DNA of 64,000 bases, taken from positions 65,604 to 129,603 of the forward strand of contig HF999522.1 of the NCBI GenBank assembly GCA_000434015.1, given 5' to 3'. The position numbers were made by a program, and so were the translations under genes. The notes under the pieces were generated by a model. The model ran no database searches, had not been told where the DNA came from, and saw nothing but the letters and a program-made list of their open reading frames with translations. Numbering within the stretch: position 1 is the stretch's first letter; every line of letters begins with the position of its first letter. The DNA is from Clostridium sp. CAG:571 (GTDB taxonomy: Bacteria; Bacillota; Clostridia; TANB77; CAG-508). This document shows, one piece after another, positions 8,629-17,926 of the stretch.

Positions 8629-9541
8629 ATGAAAAATAATTTAAAAAGTAAATTAAAAAATGTGCTGAAAATTGTACTAATTTTAGCATTAGTATTATCA
8701 GCAAGCATTATTATGAAACAAGATAAAAGTAATGCTGATGCTGGATATCATTCAAGCTACAGTGGTGGTAGCAGTTCTTCTAGTCATAGTAGCTCATCGT
8801 CTAGAAGTAGTAGTCATAGTCGGAAGTAGTTACTCTGGAAGTAGTCATAGTAGTTCTTCATCTAGCAGTGGAAGCTCATTATTAGGTTTTGTAATATTTA
8901 TGATAATTATAATTATTTATATTATAATTGTAACTACAAACAAGAAGAAAGAAATACCTAAAAATAATGCTATACCGGTTGTTAATAATCCTCAAGCTAT
9001 AGAAGAAATAAAGAAACATATTCCGGATTTCGATGTAAACAAATTCCTTTCAACTGGATATAATATTTACTTAAATATTGAAAATGCTTGGATGAACTTT
9101 GAATTAGATAAAGTAAGAGATGTAATGACAGATGAAATGTTTAATATGTATGAATCACAACTAACTAGCATGGAAATGAAAGGTGAACAAAACATAATGA
9201 AAGACTTCAGATTATTAAATTCAGCAATTACAAATGCTAGTCTTCAAAATAATATGATGCAAGTAACTACAAGATATGTTATAGAATTCTATGATTACAT
9301 TATTAATAAAGATACAAAACAAGTAGTTAGAGGAAATAGTAACAGAAAGATAAGAATGGTTTATGAAATGACATTCATTGAAAAATTGGAAAAAGCAAAA
9401 TTAGATAAATGTCCTAACTGTGGAGCACCAATTAATATGAATTCAACAGGAATATGTGAATATTGTAATTCTAAGATTGTTGCAGAAAATACAGAATGGG
9501 TAATGTCTAAAAAGGTTTCATTAAGACAAGAAAATTTATAA
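8629..9541 (+). CDS. Tim44-like membrane protein with zinc ribbon, read through a CGG +1 shift
   Basis: Read as one 303-aa protein if the C at 8821 is skipped. Order: hydrophobic signal/anchor (residues about 13-31), a Ser/His-rich low-complexity stretch, a membrane segment (LLGFVIFMIIIIIYIII), a Tim44-like domain and a C-terminal zinc ribbon CPNCG...CEYCN. Without the shift the product ends two codons after the CGG inside the Ser-rich stretch, and the Tim44 half has no ribosome site. Ser/Gly-rich sequence continues seamlessly across the join. A downstream paralog (9651) shares the Tim44 and zinc-ribbon half. Start ATG has GGGGGAG 5 bases upstream. Function unknown; Tim44-like domains are often membrane associated. 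Confidence 0.8.
8821..8823 (+). other. In-frame CGG, +1 frameshift site 1 (Tim44-like gene)
   Basis: AGT CGG A. The zero frame stops after CGG AAG TAG. Skipping C gives AGT GGA AGT AGT and continues the Ser/Gly-rich stretch into the membrane segment. Confidence 0.8.
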
Positions 9542-9584
9542 TTTATTAAATTTTAATTTGATAAAATTAAAATAAAAATATTGT

Positions 9585-9628
9585 AAAGGATGGAAGAATT
9601 AGATTAACATGGCTTTCTTCCGTCCTTT
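9585..9628 (+). terminator. Hairpin between the two Tim44-like genes
   Basis: A 14-bp stem with one G-U pair (AAAGGATGGAAGAA against TTCTTCCGTCCTTT) lies just ahead of the ribosome site of the next gene. It is a probable attenuator or partial terminator, since only a weak T run follows. Confidence 0.6.
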
Positions 9629-9650
9629 AATTAATAAAAGGAGAAAAAAT

Positions 9651-10193
9651 ATGGATGAATTAATACAAAAAATTGTAATGGAAGATAGTACTTTTTCAGA
9701 ATCAACTTTTAAAGCAAAAGCAGATAATATTTTTATACAGTTGTATACAGCTGTTATGAAAAAAAACTTAGAAAGAGTAAAACATTTTTTATCAGAAGAG
9801 GTATATGAAGAATTTGCTAGAAAAGTACAAAATTTAAATGAAAGAAATTTAATTCAAATTTATGGAGAGTTGAATGTTTCTGATACTAATATTGTTAAGA
9901 TTACAGAAAACGAAGACGATTTTGAAATAGAAATAAGTTTATTAACAAAATATTTAGATTATCAATTAGATGGAACTACTAGACAAATGGTATCTGGTGA
10001 CGATCAAGTAAGAAAAGAGCAATATATGAGAATGATTTTTTCTAAAAGAAAAAATGCAAAAAATTTAGGAACTGCAAGAAAATGTCCTGGATGTGGTGCT
10101 AATATGGATATTGCGATAAATGGTAAATGTGAATATTGTGGAACTATCTTTAAATTAGAAGAATATGATTGGGTACTAAAAAGCATAAGATAA
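9651..10193 (+). CDS. Tim44-like protein with zinc ribbon (soluble paralog)
   Basis: 180 aa. Shares the Tim44-like domain and the C-terminal zinc ribbon (CPGCGANMD...CEYCG) with the gene upstream but lacks the signal, Ser-rich and membrane parts. Start at 9651 is set by AAAGGAG 7 bases upstream; an in-frame ATG at 9609 lies inside the hairpin and is rejected. It probably works with the membrane-bound paralog. No function can be named. Confidence 0.75.
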   Translation: MDELIQKIVMEDSTFSESTFKAKADNIFIQLYTAVMKKNLERVKHFLSEEVYEEFARKVQNLNERNLIQIYGELNVSDTNIVKITENEDDFEIEISLLTKYLDYQLDGTTRQMVSGDDQVRKEQYMRMIFSKRKNAKNLGTARKCPGCGANMDIAINGKCEYCGTIFKLEEYDWVLKSIR

Positions 10194-10279
10194 TATACAA
10201 AATATAGAGGCGAAAAAAGTCGAATTAAGATATAAAAATAACATATATATTACAAGAATATTAAAAATGTATTAATATA

Positions 10280-10309
10280 TTGAAAATGTATAGTATATTA
10301 GTATATAAT
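10280..10309 (+). promoter_or_regulatory. Promoter of capsule regulatory locus
   Basis: TTGAAA and TATAAT with an 18-base spacer, about 45 bases before the start of the fused Wzz/BY-kinase gene. Confidence 0.55.
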
Positions 10310-10353
10310 GGCATTAAAATAAAAAATAAAAGAAGAAAGAGGTAAAGAAAATA

Positions 10354-11736
10354 ATGGAAGAAATCGATTTAAGAGACCTTTTAAAATTATTTTGGAAAAG
10401 AAAAGCTATTATACTTTTAACAACTATGGCTTTTTTATTTATTGGATATGTTTATAATGCTTTTGTTACAACACCACAATACAAATCTGCTACTACTTTA
10501 ATATTAGTAAAAGCAGAAAATAGTGGAACAACAACAAATGATGTTACATTAAATCAAAAGTTAGTTTATACATATAGTGAACTTGTAAAGAGTGATTCTG
10601 TTCTAAATGAAGTTATAAGCAGAGTTCAATTAGATAAAACTACAGCACAATTAAGAAAAAATGTAACAATAGAGTCTGTAAAAAATACTGAAATTATAAA
10701 AATTTCAGTACAAGATTCAAATAAAGATGAAGCTCCAATTATTGCAAATAGCATTGCAGAGGTATTTTCTGAACAAATTAAAGAAATTTATAATATGGAA
10801 AATATTCGTGTTGTAGATAAAGCAGTAGCACCATCTGCACCAAGTAATATTAATCCAGTTAAATATGCAGGTGTATTTGCAGTAGTAGGATTTGCTCTAT
10901 CTATAGGAGTAATTTTAATACTAAACTTATTTGATAGTACTGTTAAAAACGACAAAGATATAGAAAAAGCTTTAAATATAAAAACTTTGGCTACATTTGC
11001 TAGAAATCCAAATATTAAGCAAGGTTTAATAGATTTAGATCCAAAATCACAATGTGCAGAAGGATTTAAATCTTTAAGAACAAATTTACAATTTATGAAT
11101 GGATCTGAAGGATTAAAGAGTGTTTTAATTACTAGTGCTCTGCCAGGGGCTGGAAAAAGTTGGGTGGCTACAAATTTAGCAATTACTTTTGCTCGTGGTG
11201 GTTATAGAACAATATTAGTAGATGCCGATATGAGAAAAGGTATACAACATAAAAAGTTCAGATTAAATCAAGTACCAGGTCTTTCTGACTTTTTAAGTAG
11301 TAGTTCAGAAAATTTAGAAGAAGAGTTACAAAAATGTATACAACCAACAGAACTTGATAATTTATGTGTATTAACATGTGGAAGTATAACATATGATTCT
11401 TCGGAGCTATTATTATCAAATAAAATAATAAAAGCAGTAGAAATACTAAAGAAAAATTGCGATATAGTTATTTTTGATGCTACACCAAGTAATCTAGTAA
11501 CAGACGCTATTGTTTTATCTAGATTAGTAGATACAAGCTTTATTGTTACAGAGCATGAAAAAACTCAAATAGAAGATATAGAAAAAATAAAAACTCAAAT
11601 AGAAGATGTTGGAGGAAACATTGCTGGAATTGTAATAAATAAAGTACAAGATGAAAAAAGCTCAAAAGGGAATTATTATTACATGAATGAAGAAGATATA
11701 AAAAGGAAAAAAAGAAAGAGAAGCGAGCATCATTAA
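10354..11736 (+). CDS. Wzz-type chain-length regulator fused to BY-kinase
   Basis: 460 aa. The N-terminal Wzz domain is bounded by two membrane segments (residues about 18-38 and 170-190). The C-terminal half is a bacterial tyrosine kinase of the CpsD/Etk type: Walker A ALPGAGKSWVATN, Walker A' ILVDADMRKG, Walker B VIFDATP. A short Tyr cluster (NYYYM) near the C-terminus is the likely autophosphorylation site. It controls export and chain length of surface polysaccharide. Firmicutes usually keep adaptor and kinase as separate proteins, so the fused form is notable, especially as a split pair lies 1.2 kb downstream. Confidence 0.88.
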   Translation: MEEIDLRDLLKLFWKRKAIILLTTMAFLFIGYVYNAFVTTPQYKSATTLILVKAENSGTTTNDVTLNQKLVYTYSELVKSDSVLNEVISRVQLDKTTAQLRKNVTIESVKNTEIIKISVQDSNKDEAPIIANSIAEVFSEQIKEIYNMENIRVVDKAVAPSAPSNINPVKYAGVFAVVGFALSIGVILILNLFDSTVKNDKDIEKALNIKTLATFARNPNIKQGLIDLDPKSQCAEGFKSLRTNLQFMNGSEGLKSVLITSALPGAGKSWVATNLAITFARGGYRTILVDADMRKGIQHKKFRLNQVPGLSDFLSSSSENLEEELQKCIQPTELDNLCVLTCGSITYDSSELLLSNKIIKAVEILKKNCDIVIFDATPSNLVTDAIVLSRLVDTSFIVTEHEKTQIEDIEKIKTQIEDVGGNIAGIVINKVQDEKSSKGNYYYMNEEDIKRKKRKRSEHH

Positions 11737-11860
11737 AAATTGTTTAAATATTTCTTGTCTTGATTTTGGGAGCAACTGAAAATTAATTTTAAGAAAAGCT
11801 GGTAAAAATATTTTGATTAAAAATTATTAAAATATCTAGAAAAAGTTAGATAAAAATTAT

Positions 11861-11903
11861 AAAAAACAGGGATTTAGGGGGGAAGTCTAAATGCCTGTTT
11901 TTT
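11861..11903 (+). terminator. Rho-independent terminator
   Basis: A long stem (AAAAACAGG..ATTTAG against CTAAAT..CCTGTTTTT) with a G-rich loop and trailing T run follows the fused kinase gene. Confidence 0.85.
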
Positions 11904-11966
11904 ATATATTGACTAATTTCGACAAATAGATTATTATATTTTCATACAAATGAGGAGGAGATTTTT

Positions 11967-12779
11967 ATGGAAAACATAGAAAATGAAAAAAAACATGATA
12001 AAAAACAATTTAAAATATTTGGATTTACATTAACTAAGATTATGGCGTATTTTATTATATATAGTGTGCTAGGATATATTGTAGAAACTTTATTTGGACT
12101 AGTTACAAAAGGAGTAATAGAGAGTAGGCAAAGCTTTTTGTATGGACCTTTTTGTGCAATATATGGCCTTGGAGCGGTTATTATGATATTAGGATTACAA
12201 CGTTTTAATAAAAATAACTATACTTTATTTTTTGGAGGTTTTGTAATTGGGTCAATAGTAGAATATATAATTAGTCTTATAGGCGAAATTATTTTTAATA
12301 TAAAATGGTGGGATTATTCTTCTATGGCATTTAATATAAATGGTAGAGTATGTATTGCATTTTCATTCTTTTGGGGAGTGCTAGCAATATATCTAATGAG
12401 TCATTTAAATCCTTTGGTAGATAAATTCTTAGACAAAATTTCACCTAAAGTGCTAAAAATATCTGTAATAATAGGAATTATTATTATGCTTTTAGATTTT
12501 TTAGTTACAAGTTTTGCTTTAAAAATGTTTTTTACGAGATTAGTTAATAATTATAATTTAGAAATTGCAGGTTTAGATAAAGTTATATGGAAATGTGATG
12601 AATTATACAAAAATGAAAAAATAAGTGATTTTACATACAAATATTTTTCAGATGAGAAGATGTTAAAAACATTTCCAAATATTAAATTAACTAAAAAAGA
12701 TGGAGATATTATTTATGTAAGTGATATTTTAAATAATATAACACCATATTATTTTAGAATATTCACACCAAAATACTAA
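11967..12779 (+). CDS. PF06541-type putative ABC transporter permease (CmpB-like)
   Basis: 270 aa membrane protein with about five hydrophobic segments. The stretch YSVLGYIVETLFGL followed by RQSFLYGPFCAIYGLG is typical of the 'ABC-transporter type IV' family (PF06541). Its charged N-terminal tail is cytoplasmic. It has its own AGGAGGAG ribosome site and is flanked by two terminators, so it is probably a single-gene unit inside the polysaccharide locus. The transported substrate is unknown. Confidence 0.75.
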   Translation: MENIENEKKHDKKQFKIFGFTLTKIMAYFIIYSVLGYIVETLFGLVTKGVIESRQSFLYGPFCAIYGLGAVIMILGLQRFNKNNYTLFFGGFVIGSIVEYIISLIGEIIFNIKWWDYSSMAFNINGRVCIAFSFFWGVLAIYLMSHLNPLVDKFLDKISPKVLKISVIIGIIIMLLDFLVTSFALKMFFTRLVNNYNLEIAGLDKVIWKCDELYKNEKISDFTYKYFSDEKMLKTFPNIKLTKKDGDIIYVSDILNNITPYYFRIFTPKY

Positions 12780-12800
12780 AGATTAATAAAAATTATTAAA

Positions 12801-12847
12801 AAGAAAATATATGATTAAAAGAGTGTTAATTCATATATTTTCTTTTT
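12801..12847 (+). terminator. Rho-independent terminator
   Basis: AAGAAAATATATGA..TTAA pairs with TTAATTCATATATTTTCTT (one bulge) and ends in T6. Confidence 0.8.
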
Positions 12848-12901
12848 TGGTAAAAAAATACAAAAATATTACAAAAACATTACAAAAATATTACAAAAAA
12901 C

Positions 12902-12930
12902 TTGTAAAAGGCTAGTATATTATGTATAAT
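12902..12930 (+). promoter_or_regulatory. Promoter of split Wzz/BY-kinase operon
   Basis: TTGTAA and TATAAT with a 17-base spacer, just after the preceding terminator. Confidence 0.65.
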
Positions 12931-12959
12931 ATATCATATTTGTAATAATGGAGGGAAAA

Positions 12960-13676
12960 ATGGAAGAACTAGATTTGAAACAGTTAGTTAATATTTTTTG
13001 GAACAAAAGATTACATGTTATAAGCATAGTGCTTATATTTTTAATTATAGGAACAGTATATACATTTTTATTTGTTACACCTAAATATAAATCATATACA
13101 TCTTTAGTACTTGCAAGGTCAGAAAGTACCAAAGAAAATGAAACAGATACAAGTACAATAACTCAAACAGATATAACCTTAAATCAAAAATTAGTTTCTA
13201 CATATAGTGAGTTAGTTAAAAGTAAAAATGTACTACGTGAAGTGATTAAAAATTTAAATATAAATGAAAGTGAAGAAAATTTAAAAGATAATATCACAGT
13301 AAGTGCTGTGAAGGATACAGAGCTTATACAAATAACAGTAACAAATTACTATCCAGATAGAGCAAGTGATATAGCAAATGAAATTGCAAAGGTTTTTACA
13401 AAAAAAGTTGGAGAAATATACAATATAAATAATGTATATATAGTAGATGAAGCAGAAAGAGCCAATACTCCATACAATATAAATCATATTAAGGATATTG
13501 CAATTTTTATAGCTATTGGACTTATAGTGTCTGTTGGATATGTTTTAATATCTAACTTATTAGATACTACAGTAAAATCTGCAGAAGATATAGAAAAAGA
13601 ATTAGGTGTTGTTGCTCTAGCATCTATTCCACTATTAAAAGATGATACAAAAAAAATGAAGGGAGGTATTATATAA
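12960..13676 (+). CDS. Wzz-type polysaccharide co-polymerase (CpsC-like)
   Basis: 238 aa. Two membrane segments (near residues 18-38 and 175-195) enclose an extracytoplasmic Wzz domain. It is similar along its length to the Wzz half of the fused gene at 10354. In Firmicutes this adaptor activates the partner kinase. Start at 12960 is chosen because GGAGGG precedes it; the ATG at 12948 is upstream of that site. It is followed after one base by the kinase gene, so the two are co-translated. Confidence 0.85.
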   Translation: MEELDLKQLVNIFWNKRLHVISIVLIFLIIGTVYTFLFVTPKYKSYTSLVLARSESTKENETDTSTITQTDITLNQKLVSTYSELVKSKNVLREVIKNLNINESEENLKDNITVSAVKDTELIQITVTNYYPDRASDIANEIAKVFTKKVGEIYNINNVYIVDEAERANTPYNINHIKDIAIFIAIGLIVSVGYVLISNLLDTTVKSAEDIEKELGVVALASIPLLKDDTKKMKGGII

Positions 13677-13677
13677 A

Positions 13678-14607
13678 ATGAGAAATGAATTAATAACATT
13701 TACATCTCCTAAAGCTTCTGTATCAGAAGTTTTCAGAACATTAAGAACTAATATTCAATTTATGAATGTTAATAATAAACTAAAATCATTATTGGTAACA
13801 AGTACAGTTCCTGGAGAGGGAAAAAGCTGGGTATCTGCTAATTTAGCAATAACATTTGCACAAGCTGGAAAAAGAGTTGTTTTAGTAGATGCTGATATGA
13901 GAAAAGGGAGACAACATGAATTGTTCGAAGTATCTAATGAAAATGGGTTATCAAATTACTTGATTACTGCAAGTGATGCTAAAGTGGATTTAGCAGATTA
14001 TATTAAGCCAACATTAATAGAAAACTTGTATATAATTACAGCAGGAATAGTACCTCCAAATCCATCAGAACTATTGACAAGCAAAAAAATGTCTGATTTA
14101 ATAAAGGCACTAGAAAAGAGCGCTGATATAGTGATATTTGACGGTACACCGAGTACAATTGTAACAGATGCAATAATATTATCTAGATTTGTAGGTTCTA
14201 CTTTAATAGTTGCTTCTCATAAAATAACTAAAATAGATGATTTAAAACAAGTAAAAAGAAATATAGAAAACGTTGATGGAAAAATAGCTGGTGTAATAGT
14301 AAATAAAATGCCAATAGCACATAAAAAATATGAAAACAAATATTATTATGAGAGTTCTATGGTATTAAATAAAAAGAAAAATTGGTTTTCAAATATTTTA
14401 AAACATACAGAATCAATAAAAGAAAAAGAAATACCTAAAGTTAAAAAGAATTTAGATATAGTAGCAAAGGCAGAAAATAAATTAGAAAAGCAAAAATCAG
14501 AAAAAATAACAAAGAAAAAAGAAGCAGAAAAAAGTAACGAAGAAGATATAGATATTAATGCAGTTCTAAAACAATTAACTAAATATTTATCAGAAGAGAA
14601 AAAGTAA
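13678..14607 (+). CDS. BY-kinase (CpsD-like) with charged C-terminal extension
   Basis: 309 aa cytoplasmic tyrosine kinase. Walker A STVPGEGKSWVSANLA (about residues 41-56), Walker A' VLVDADMRKG and Walker B VIFDGTP. A Tyr cluster (NKYYYE) lies near residue 222. A Lys/Glu-rich extension of about 85 residues follows, which CpsD proteins normally lack; it may be a docking tail. It forms an operon with the Wzz partner upstream and the PHP phosphatase downstream, the standard kinase/phosphatase control pair for capsule assembly. Confidence 0.88.
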   Translation: MRNELITFTSPKASVSEVFRTLRTNIQFMNVNNKLKSLLVTSTVPGEGKSWVSANLAITFAQAGKRVVLVDADMRKGRQHELFEVSNENGLSNYLITASDAKVDLADYIKPTLIENLYIITAGIVPPNPSELLTSKKMSDLIKALEKSADIVIFDGTPSTIVTDAIILSRFVGSTLIVASHKITKIDDLKQVKRNIENVDGKIAGVIVNKMPIAHKKYENKYYYESSMVLNKKKNWFSNILKHTESIKEKEIPKVKKNLDIVAKAENKLEKQKSEKITKKKEAEKSNEEDIDINAVLKQLTKYLSEEKK

Positions 14608-14628
14608 AAAGTTTGGAGTGACAAATAA

Positions 14629-15396
14629 ATGATAGATATACATTGCCATTTATTAAATGAAGTTGATGATGGATCTGAAAGTATAGAGCAATCTTTAGAA
14701 GCTTTACGATTAGCAGAAGAAGCAGGTTTTACAGATATTATATTAACACCTCATTATATAAAAGGGTATTATGATAATAGTATAGAAAATACTAAAGAAA
14801 AAATAAAAAATTTAAAACAAGAAGTGTTTAAAAATAATATTTTAATAAATATACATCATGGAAATGAAATTTATATTTGTGATGATTTGTGTGAATTACT
14901 ATTAGCTAATGTACCAGCTACATTAGCTAATAGTAAATATGTATTATTTGAATTACCATTAAACAATAAATTGTTTAATGTAATGGAAATAGTAGTTAAA
15001 TTAAAAGAAAAAGGATATATACCAGTTTTGGCACATCCAGAAAGATATTCATATGTTCAAGAGGATCCAAATCAAGTAATGGAGTTTATACGTGCAGGAG
15101 TGTTTATTCAAAGCAATTATGGAAGTATTGTTGGAAGATATGGTAAAGAAGCAAAAGAGACACTTGGTAAATTGCTTAAGCATAATATGGTTCATATTTT
15201 AGCCTCAGATACACATAAAAAAGGATTTATTTATGAGAATATTCAAGATATCTTAAAAGAGCTTGGCAAATATACTAGTAAACAGGCTATAAAAAGATTG
15301 ACTAAAATAAATCCGAACTGTATAATACAGGATGAAGAATTTCAAATAGAAGTACCAACTAGAATAGAAGAAAGAAAAAAATTCTTTTTTATATAA
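14629..15396 (+). CDS. PHP-family tyrosine phosphatase (CpsB/YwqE-like)
   Basis: 255 aa. PHP metal-dependent phosphatase that removes phosphate from BY-kinases. Metal ligands are seen as MIDIHCHLLNEVDDGS at the N-terminus, ILTPHY, HHGNEIYI, LAHPERY and LASDTHK. Full length for the family. Ribosome site TTGGAGTG lies 8 bases upstream. It closes the capsule control operon started at 12960. Confidence 0.92.
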   Translation: MIDIHCHLLNEVDDGSESIEQSLEALRLAEEAGFTDIILTPHYIKGYYDNSIENTKEKIKNLKQEVFKNNILINIHHGNEIYICDDLCELLLANVPATLANSKYVLFELPLNNKLFNVMEIVVKLKEKGYIPVLAHPERYSYVQEDPNQVMEFIRAGVFIQSNYGSIVGRYGKEAKETLGKLLKHNMVHILASDTHKKGFIYENIQDILKELGKYTSKQAIKRLTKINPNCIIQDEEFQIEVPTRIEERKKFFFI

Positions 15397-15476
15397 TATG
15401 TTTTATTATTTCTATTTTAAAAGTAAACTTTATATAAAATATACATATACTTAGAAACAAGAGGAGGAATCTAAAA

Positions 15477-16841
15477 ATGAGAAAATATTTTGGAACAGAT
15501 GGAATTAGGAGAATAGCAAATACAGAGCTTTCACCAGAATTGGTTTATAAAGTAGCAAAAGCTGGTGCGTATGTGTTATCTAAGCATACAGACCATGCAC
15601 CTACAATTTTAATAGGCAGAGATACAAGAATTTCTGGTTCTTTAATTGAAAGTGCGATGGTAGCTGGCTTTTTAAGTTATGGTGCAAATGTAAAAATTCT
15701 AGGTGTAATGCCAACACCTGCAGTTGCATATTTAACAAGAAGATTTAAAGCAGATGCCAGTGTTGTAATATCTGCATCACATAATACTTATGAATTTAAT
15801 GGAGTAAAATACTTTAGCAATAAAGGAATGAAAATTCCTGATGAACTAGAAGAAGAAATAGAAGAAGTAATGGATTCAGGAAAAATAGATGAATTAACAG
15901 CTGTTAATGATAAAATTGGTGTATCAGAAATAAGAATAGATTTATTAGAAGAGTACGTATATTTCTTTAGAAAAAATTTTGAAGAAGAATTAGAAAACTT
16001 AGATAAAGAAAATTTTGTTATAGCAGTGGATACAGCCAATGGTGCTACATCTGTTGTTGCAGAAAAGGTATTTGAAAAATTAGGAATAAAACATCATATA
16101 ATAAATAATAATCCAGATGGAATAAATATTAACGATAACTGTGGTTCAACACACTTAGAAGGATTAAAAAAATTCGTTGTAGAAAATAAATGTTCATTAG
16201 GTGTTGCATATGATGGTGATGGCGACAGATGTTTATTAGTAGACGAAAATGGAAATGAAATAGATGGAGATAAAATATTAGCAGTAATCTCTAATTATTT
16301 AAAGAAAAAAGGTGAACTGAAGAAAGATACTGTTGTAGCAACTGTAATGAGTAATCTAGGGTTAAATAAATATACAGAAAATAATGGTTTAAAATTAGTA
16401 CAAACCAAAGTTGGAGATAGGTATGTTTTAGAAGAAATGATGAAAAATGGATACAATTTAGGAGGAGAACAATCTGGCCATGTTATTTTATTAGATTATA
16501 ATCCAACAGGAGATGGAATTCTAACATCAATAATGTTTATAAAAACTTTATTAGAAGAAAATAAAAAAGCATCAGAATTATGCAATATAATAAAATTATA
16601 TCCACAAGTTCTAGTAAATGCAAAAGTATCATCAGATAAAAAATATGATTTTGACAAAGACGAAGAAATAAAAGAAGAAATAAAAAAATTAGAAGAAGAG
16701 TTTTCTGGAAATGGAAGAGTTTTAATAAGAACATCTGGAACTGAACCATTAGTAAGAGTAATGATTGAGGGCGAAAACCAAGAATATATTAAAGCAAAAG
16801 CTGAAAAATTAGCGAAGCTAATAGAAAAAAAATTATCATAG
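15477..16841 (+). CDS. glmM: Phosphoglucosamine mutase
   Basis: 454 aa. Interconverts glucosamine-6-P and glucosamine-1-P for cell-wall UDP-GlcNAc synthesis. The catalytic phosphoserine loop is SASHN (Ser101), the metal loop is DGDGDR near residue 243, and the phosphate-binding loop RTSGTEPLVRVMIEG is near the C-terminus. The start MRKYFGTDGIRR is typical. The ATG is preceded by AGAGGAGG. The stop abuts the left end of the RAYT element at 16841. Confidence 0.95.
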   Translation: MRKYFGTDGIRRIANTELSPELVYKVAKAGAYVLSKHTDHAPTILIGRDTRISGSLIESAMVAGFLSYGANVKILGVMPTPAVAYLTRRFKADASVVISASHNTYEFNGVKYFSNKGMKIPDELEEEIEEVMDSGKIDELTAVNDKIGVSEIRIDLLEEYVYFFRKNFEEELENLDKENFVIAVDTANGATSVVAEKVFEKLGIKHHIINNNPDGININDNCGSTHLEGLKKFVVENKCSLGVAYDGDGDRCLLVDENGNEIDGDKILAVISNYLKKKGELKKDTVVATVMSNLGLNKYTENNGLKLVQTKVGDRYVLEEMMKNGYNLGGEQSGHVILLDYNPTGDGILTSIMFIKTLLEENKKASELCNIIKLYPQVLVNAKVSSDKKYDFDKDEEIKEEIKKLEEEFSGNGRVLIRTSGTEPLVRVMIEGENQEYIKAKAEKLAKLIEKKLS

Positions 16842-16857
16842 GGGACGGAGCAAAAAA
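16841..16857 (+). repeat. REP-like terminal repeat, left of RAYT gene
   Basis: GGGGACGGAGCAAAAAA is the inverse complement (one mismatch) of the repeat at 17824-17842. It starts at the last base of glmM. Confidence 0.7.
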
Positions 16858-16986
16858 ATAAAGTCAACATAAAAACAAACAAAAAATCAAATAAACTTTT
16901 ATAAAAAAGTTAAATAAAAGTTTTAAAGAAGATGTACATTAAGTACGCTAGAGGGGCAAATTAAAAATAAGGATTGGTGAATTGAT

Positions 16987-17739
16987 ATGTCTCGAATAGC
17001 AAGAAAAAACTTAAATGCATCTTTTTTTCATGTCATGTCACAAGGAATTAACAGAGAAGATATATTTCATAATAAAAGCTATTGCGCAAGATATCTAAAA
17101 TTGATGAAGGAAAGTGAAAAAATTTATAATGTAGAAATTATTGCTTATTGTATTATGTCAAATCATGTGCATATGCTAATGTATGCAGATAAAATTACAG
17201 AATTATCAAGATTTATGCATAAGATAAATACAAAATATGCAAGTTACTTTAATTGGAGGGAAAGTCGTGTTGGTTATGTTTTTAGAGATAGATTTAAAAG
17301 TGAACCGATATTAGATGAAAAGTATTTATGGCAATGTATAAAATACATTCATGAAAATCCCGTGAAAGCCCATATGGTTAATGAGTGTAAGGAATATAAA
17401 TTTTCATCGTACAACGATTATAAAAATGGAATTGGAGTGGGAAAAAATAAAATTTTACGCGAAATGTATGGCGCTAAAAATTATTTTTCAAAAATAGAAG
17501 CTATAGATGATTTTTGTGGCTTTATAGATGACAAAATTGACAAAAAAGAAATTATGGAAGAATATATAAGAGTATTTTTGGACAAGCACAATATAATAAT
17601 TGATGATATTATTAGTGATAAAAAACTGCTGAAAGAATTGATAAAAATACTTATATATAATGTTAATGTAACAAAAAAAGACATAGAAAATAGGTTTAAT
17701 ATATCTTTGTGGAAAATATCGAAAATAATAAAGGATTAA
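16987..17739 (+). CDS. REP-associated tyrosine transposase (RAYT, Y1 family)
   Basis: 250 aa HUH/Y1 transposase of the IS200-like REP-associated group. The metal-binding HxH motif is in MSNHVHML (near residue 60); a Tyr candidate follows in the helix TKYASYFNW, and GYVFRDRF then YIHENPVKA are family hallmarks. These enzymes nick single-stranded DNA at REP hairpins. Here the gene is bracketed by an inverted GGGGACGGGGCAAAAA repeat at 16841 and 17824, and an isolated copy lies at 26725. No in-frame damage is seen, so it may be active. Confidence 0.88.
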   Translation: MSRIARKNLNASFFHVMSQGINREDIFHNKSYCARYLKLMKESEKIYNVEIIAYCIMSNHVHMLMYADKITELSRFMHKINTKYASYFNWRESRVGYVFRDRFKSEPILDEKYLWQCIKYIHENPVKAHMVNECKEYKFSSYNDYKNGIGVGKNKILREMYGAKNYFSKIEAIDDFCGFIDDKIDKKEIMEEYIRVFLDKHNIIIDDIISDKKLLKELIKILIYNVNVTKKDIENRFNISLWKISKIIKD

Positions 17740-17785
17740 AAAAGTAATAGCAAAATAAAATAAAAAATAGCAAAATTAGTATAAA

Positions 17786-17818
17786 AATGATTTTGCTATT
17801 TGCTATTTTTTATAAAAT
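17786..17818 (+). terminator. Hairpin inside the RAYT element
   Basis: TAGCAAAAT pairs with ATTTTGCTA and a second TTTGCTATTTTTT copy follows. It is terminator-like, and also part of the element's repeat end. Confidence 0.55.
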
Positions 17819-17823
17819 AATTT

Positions 17824-17842
17824 ATCTTTTTGCCCCGTCCCC
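17824..17842 (+). repeat. REP-like terminal repeat, right of RAYT gene
   Basis: ATCTTTTTGCCCCGTCCCC, inverted relative to the copy at 16841 and identical to the isolated copy at 26725-26743. Confidence 0.75.
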
Positions 17843-17856
17843 AATGTAAATATTTC

Positions 17857-17885
17857 TTGACTTAAATTGCCTATGATTATATAAT
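17857..17885 (+). promoter_or_regulatory. SigA-type promoter of metG
   Basis: TTGACT and TATAAT with a 17-base spacer. I see no T-box leader before the gene. Confidence 0.75.
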
Positions 17886-17926
17886 TATAGGGAATTTTAA
17901 TTGTAAAGAGGAGATGGGCTTTATTT

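Noticed and set aside
9609..9650. Upstream ATG for the second Tim44-like gene
   Set aside because: It is within the hairpin arm and ahead of the AAAGGAG site.
17843..17926. T-box leader before metG
   Set aside because: Only 84 bases with promoter and ribosome site; no room for specifier stem or T-box sequence.
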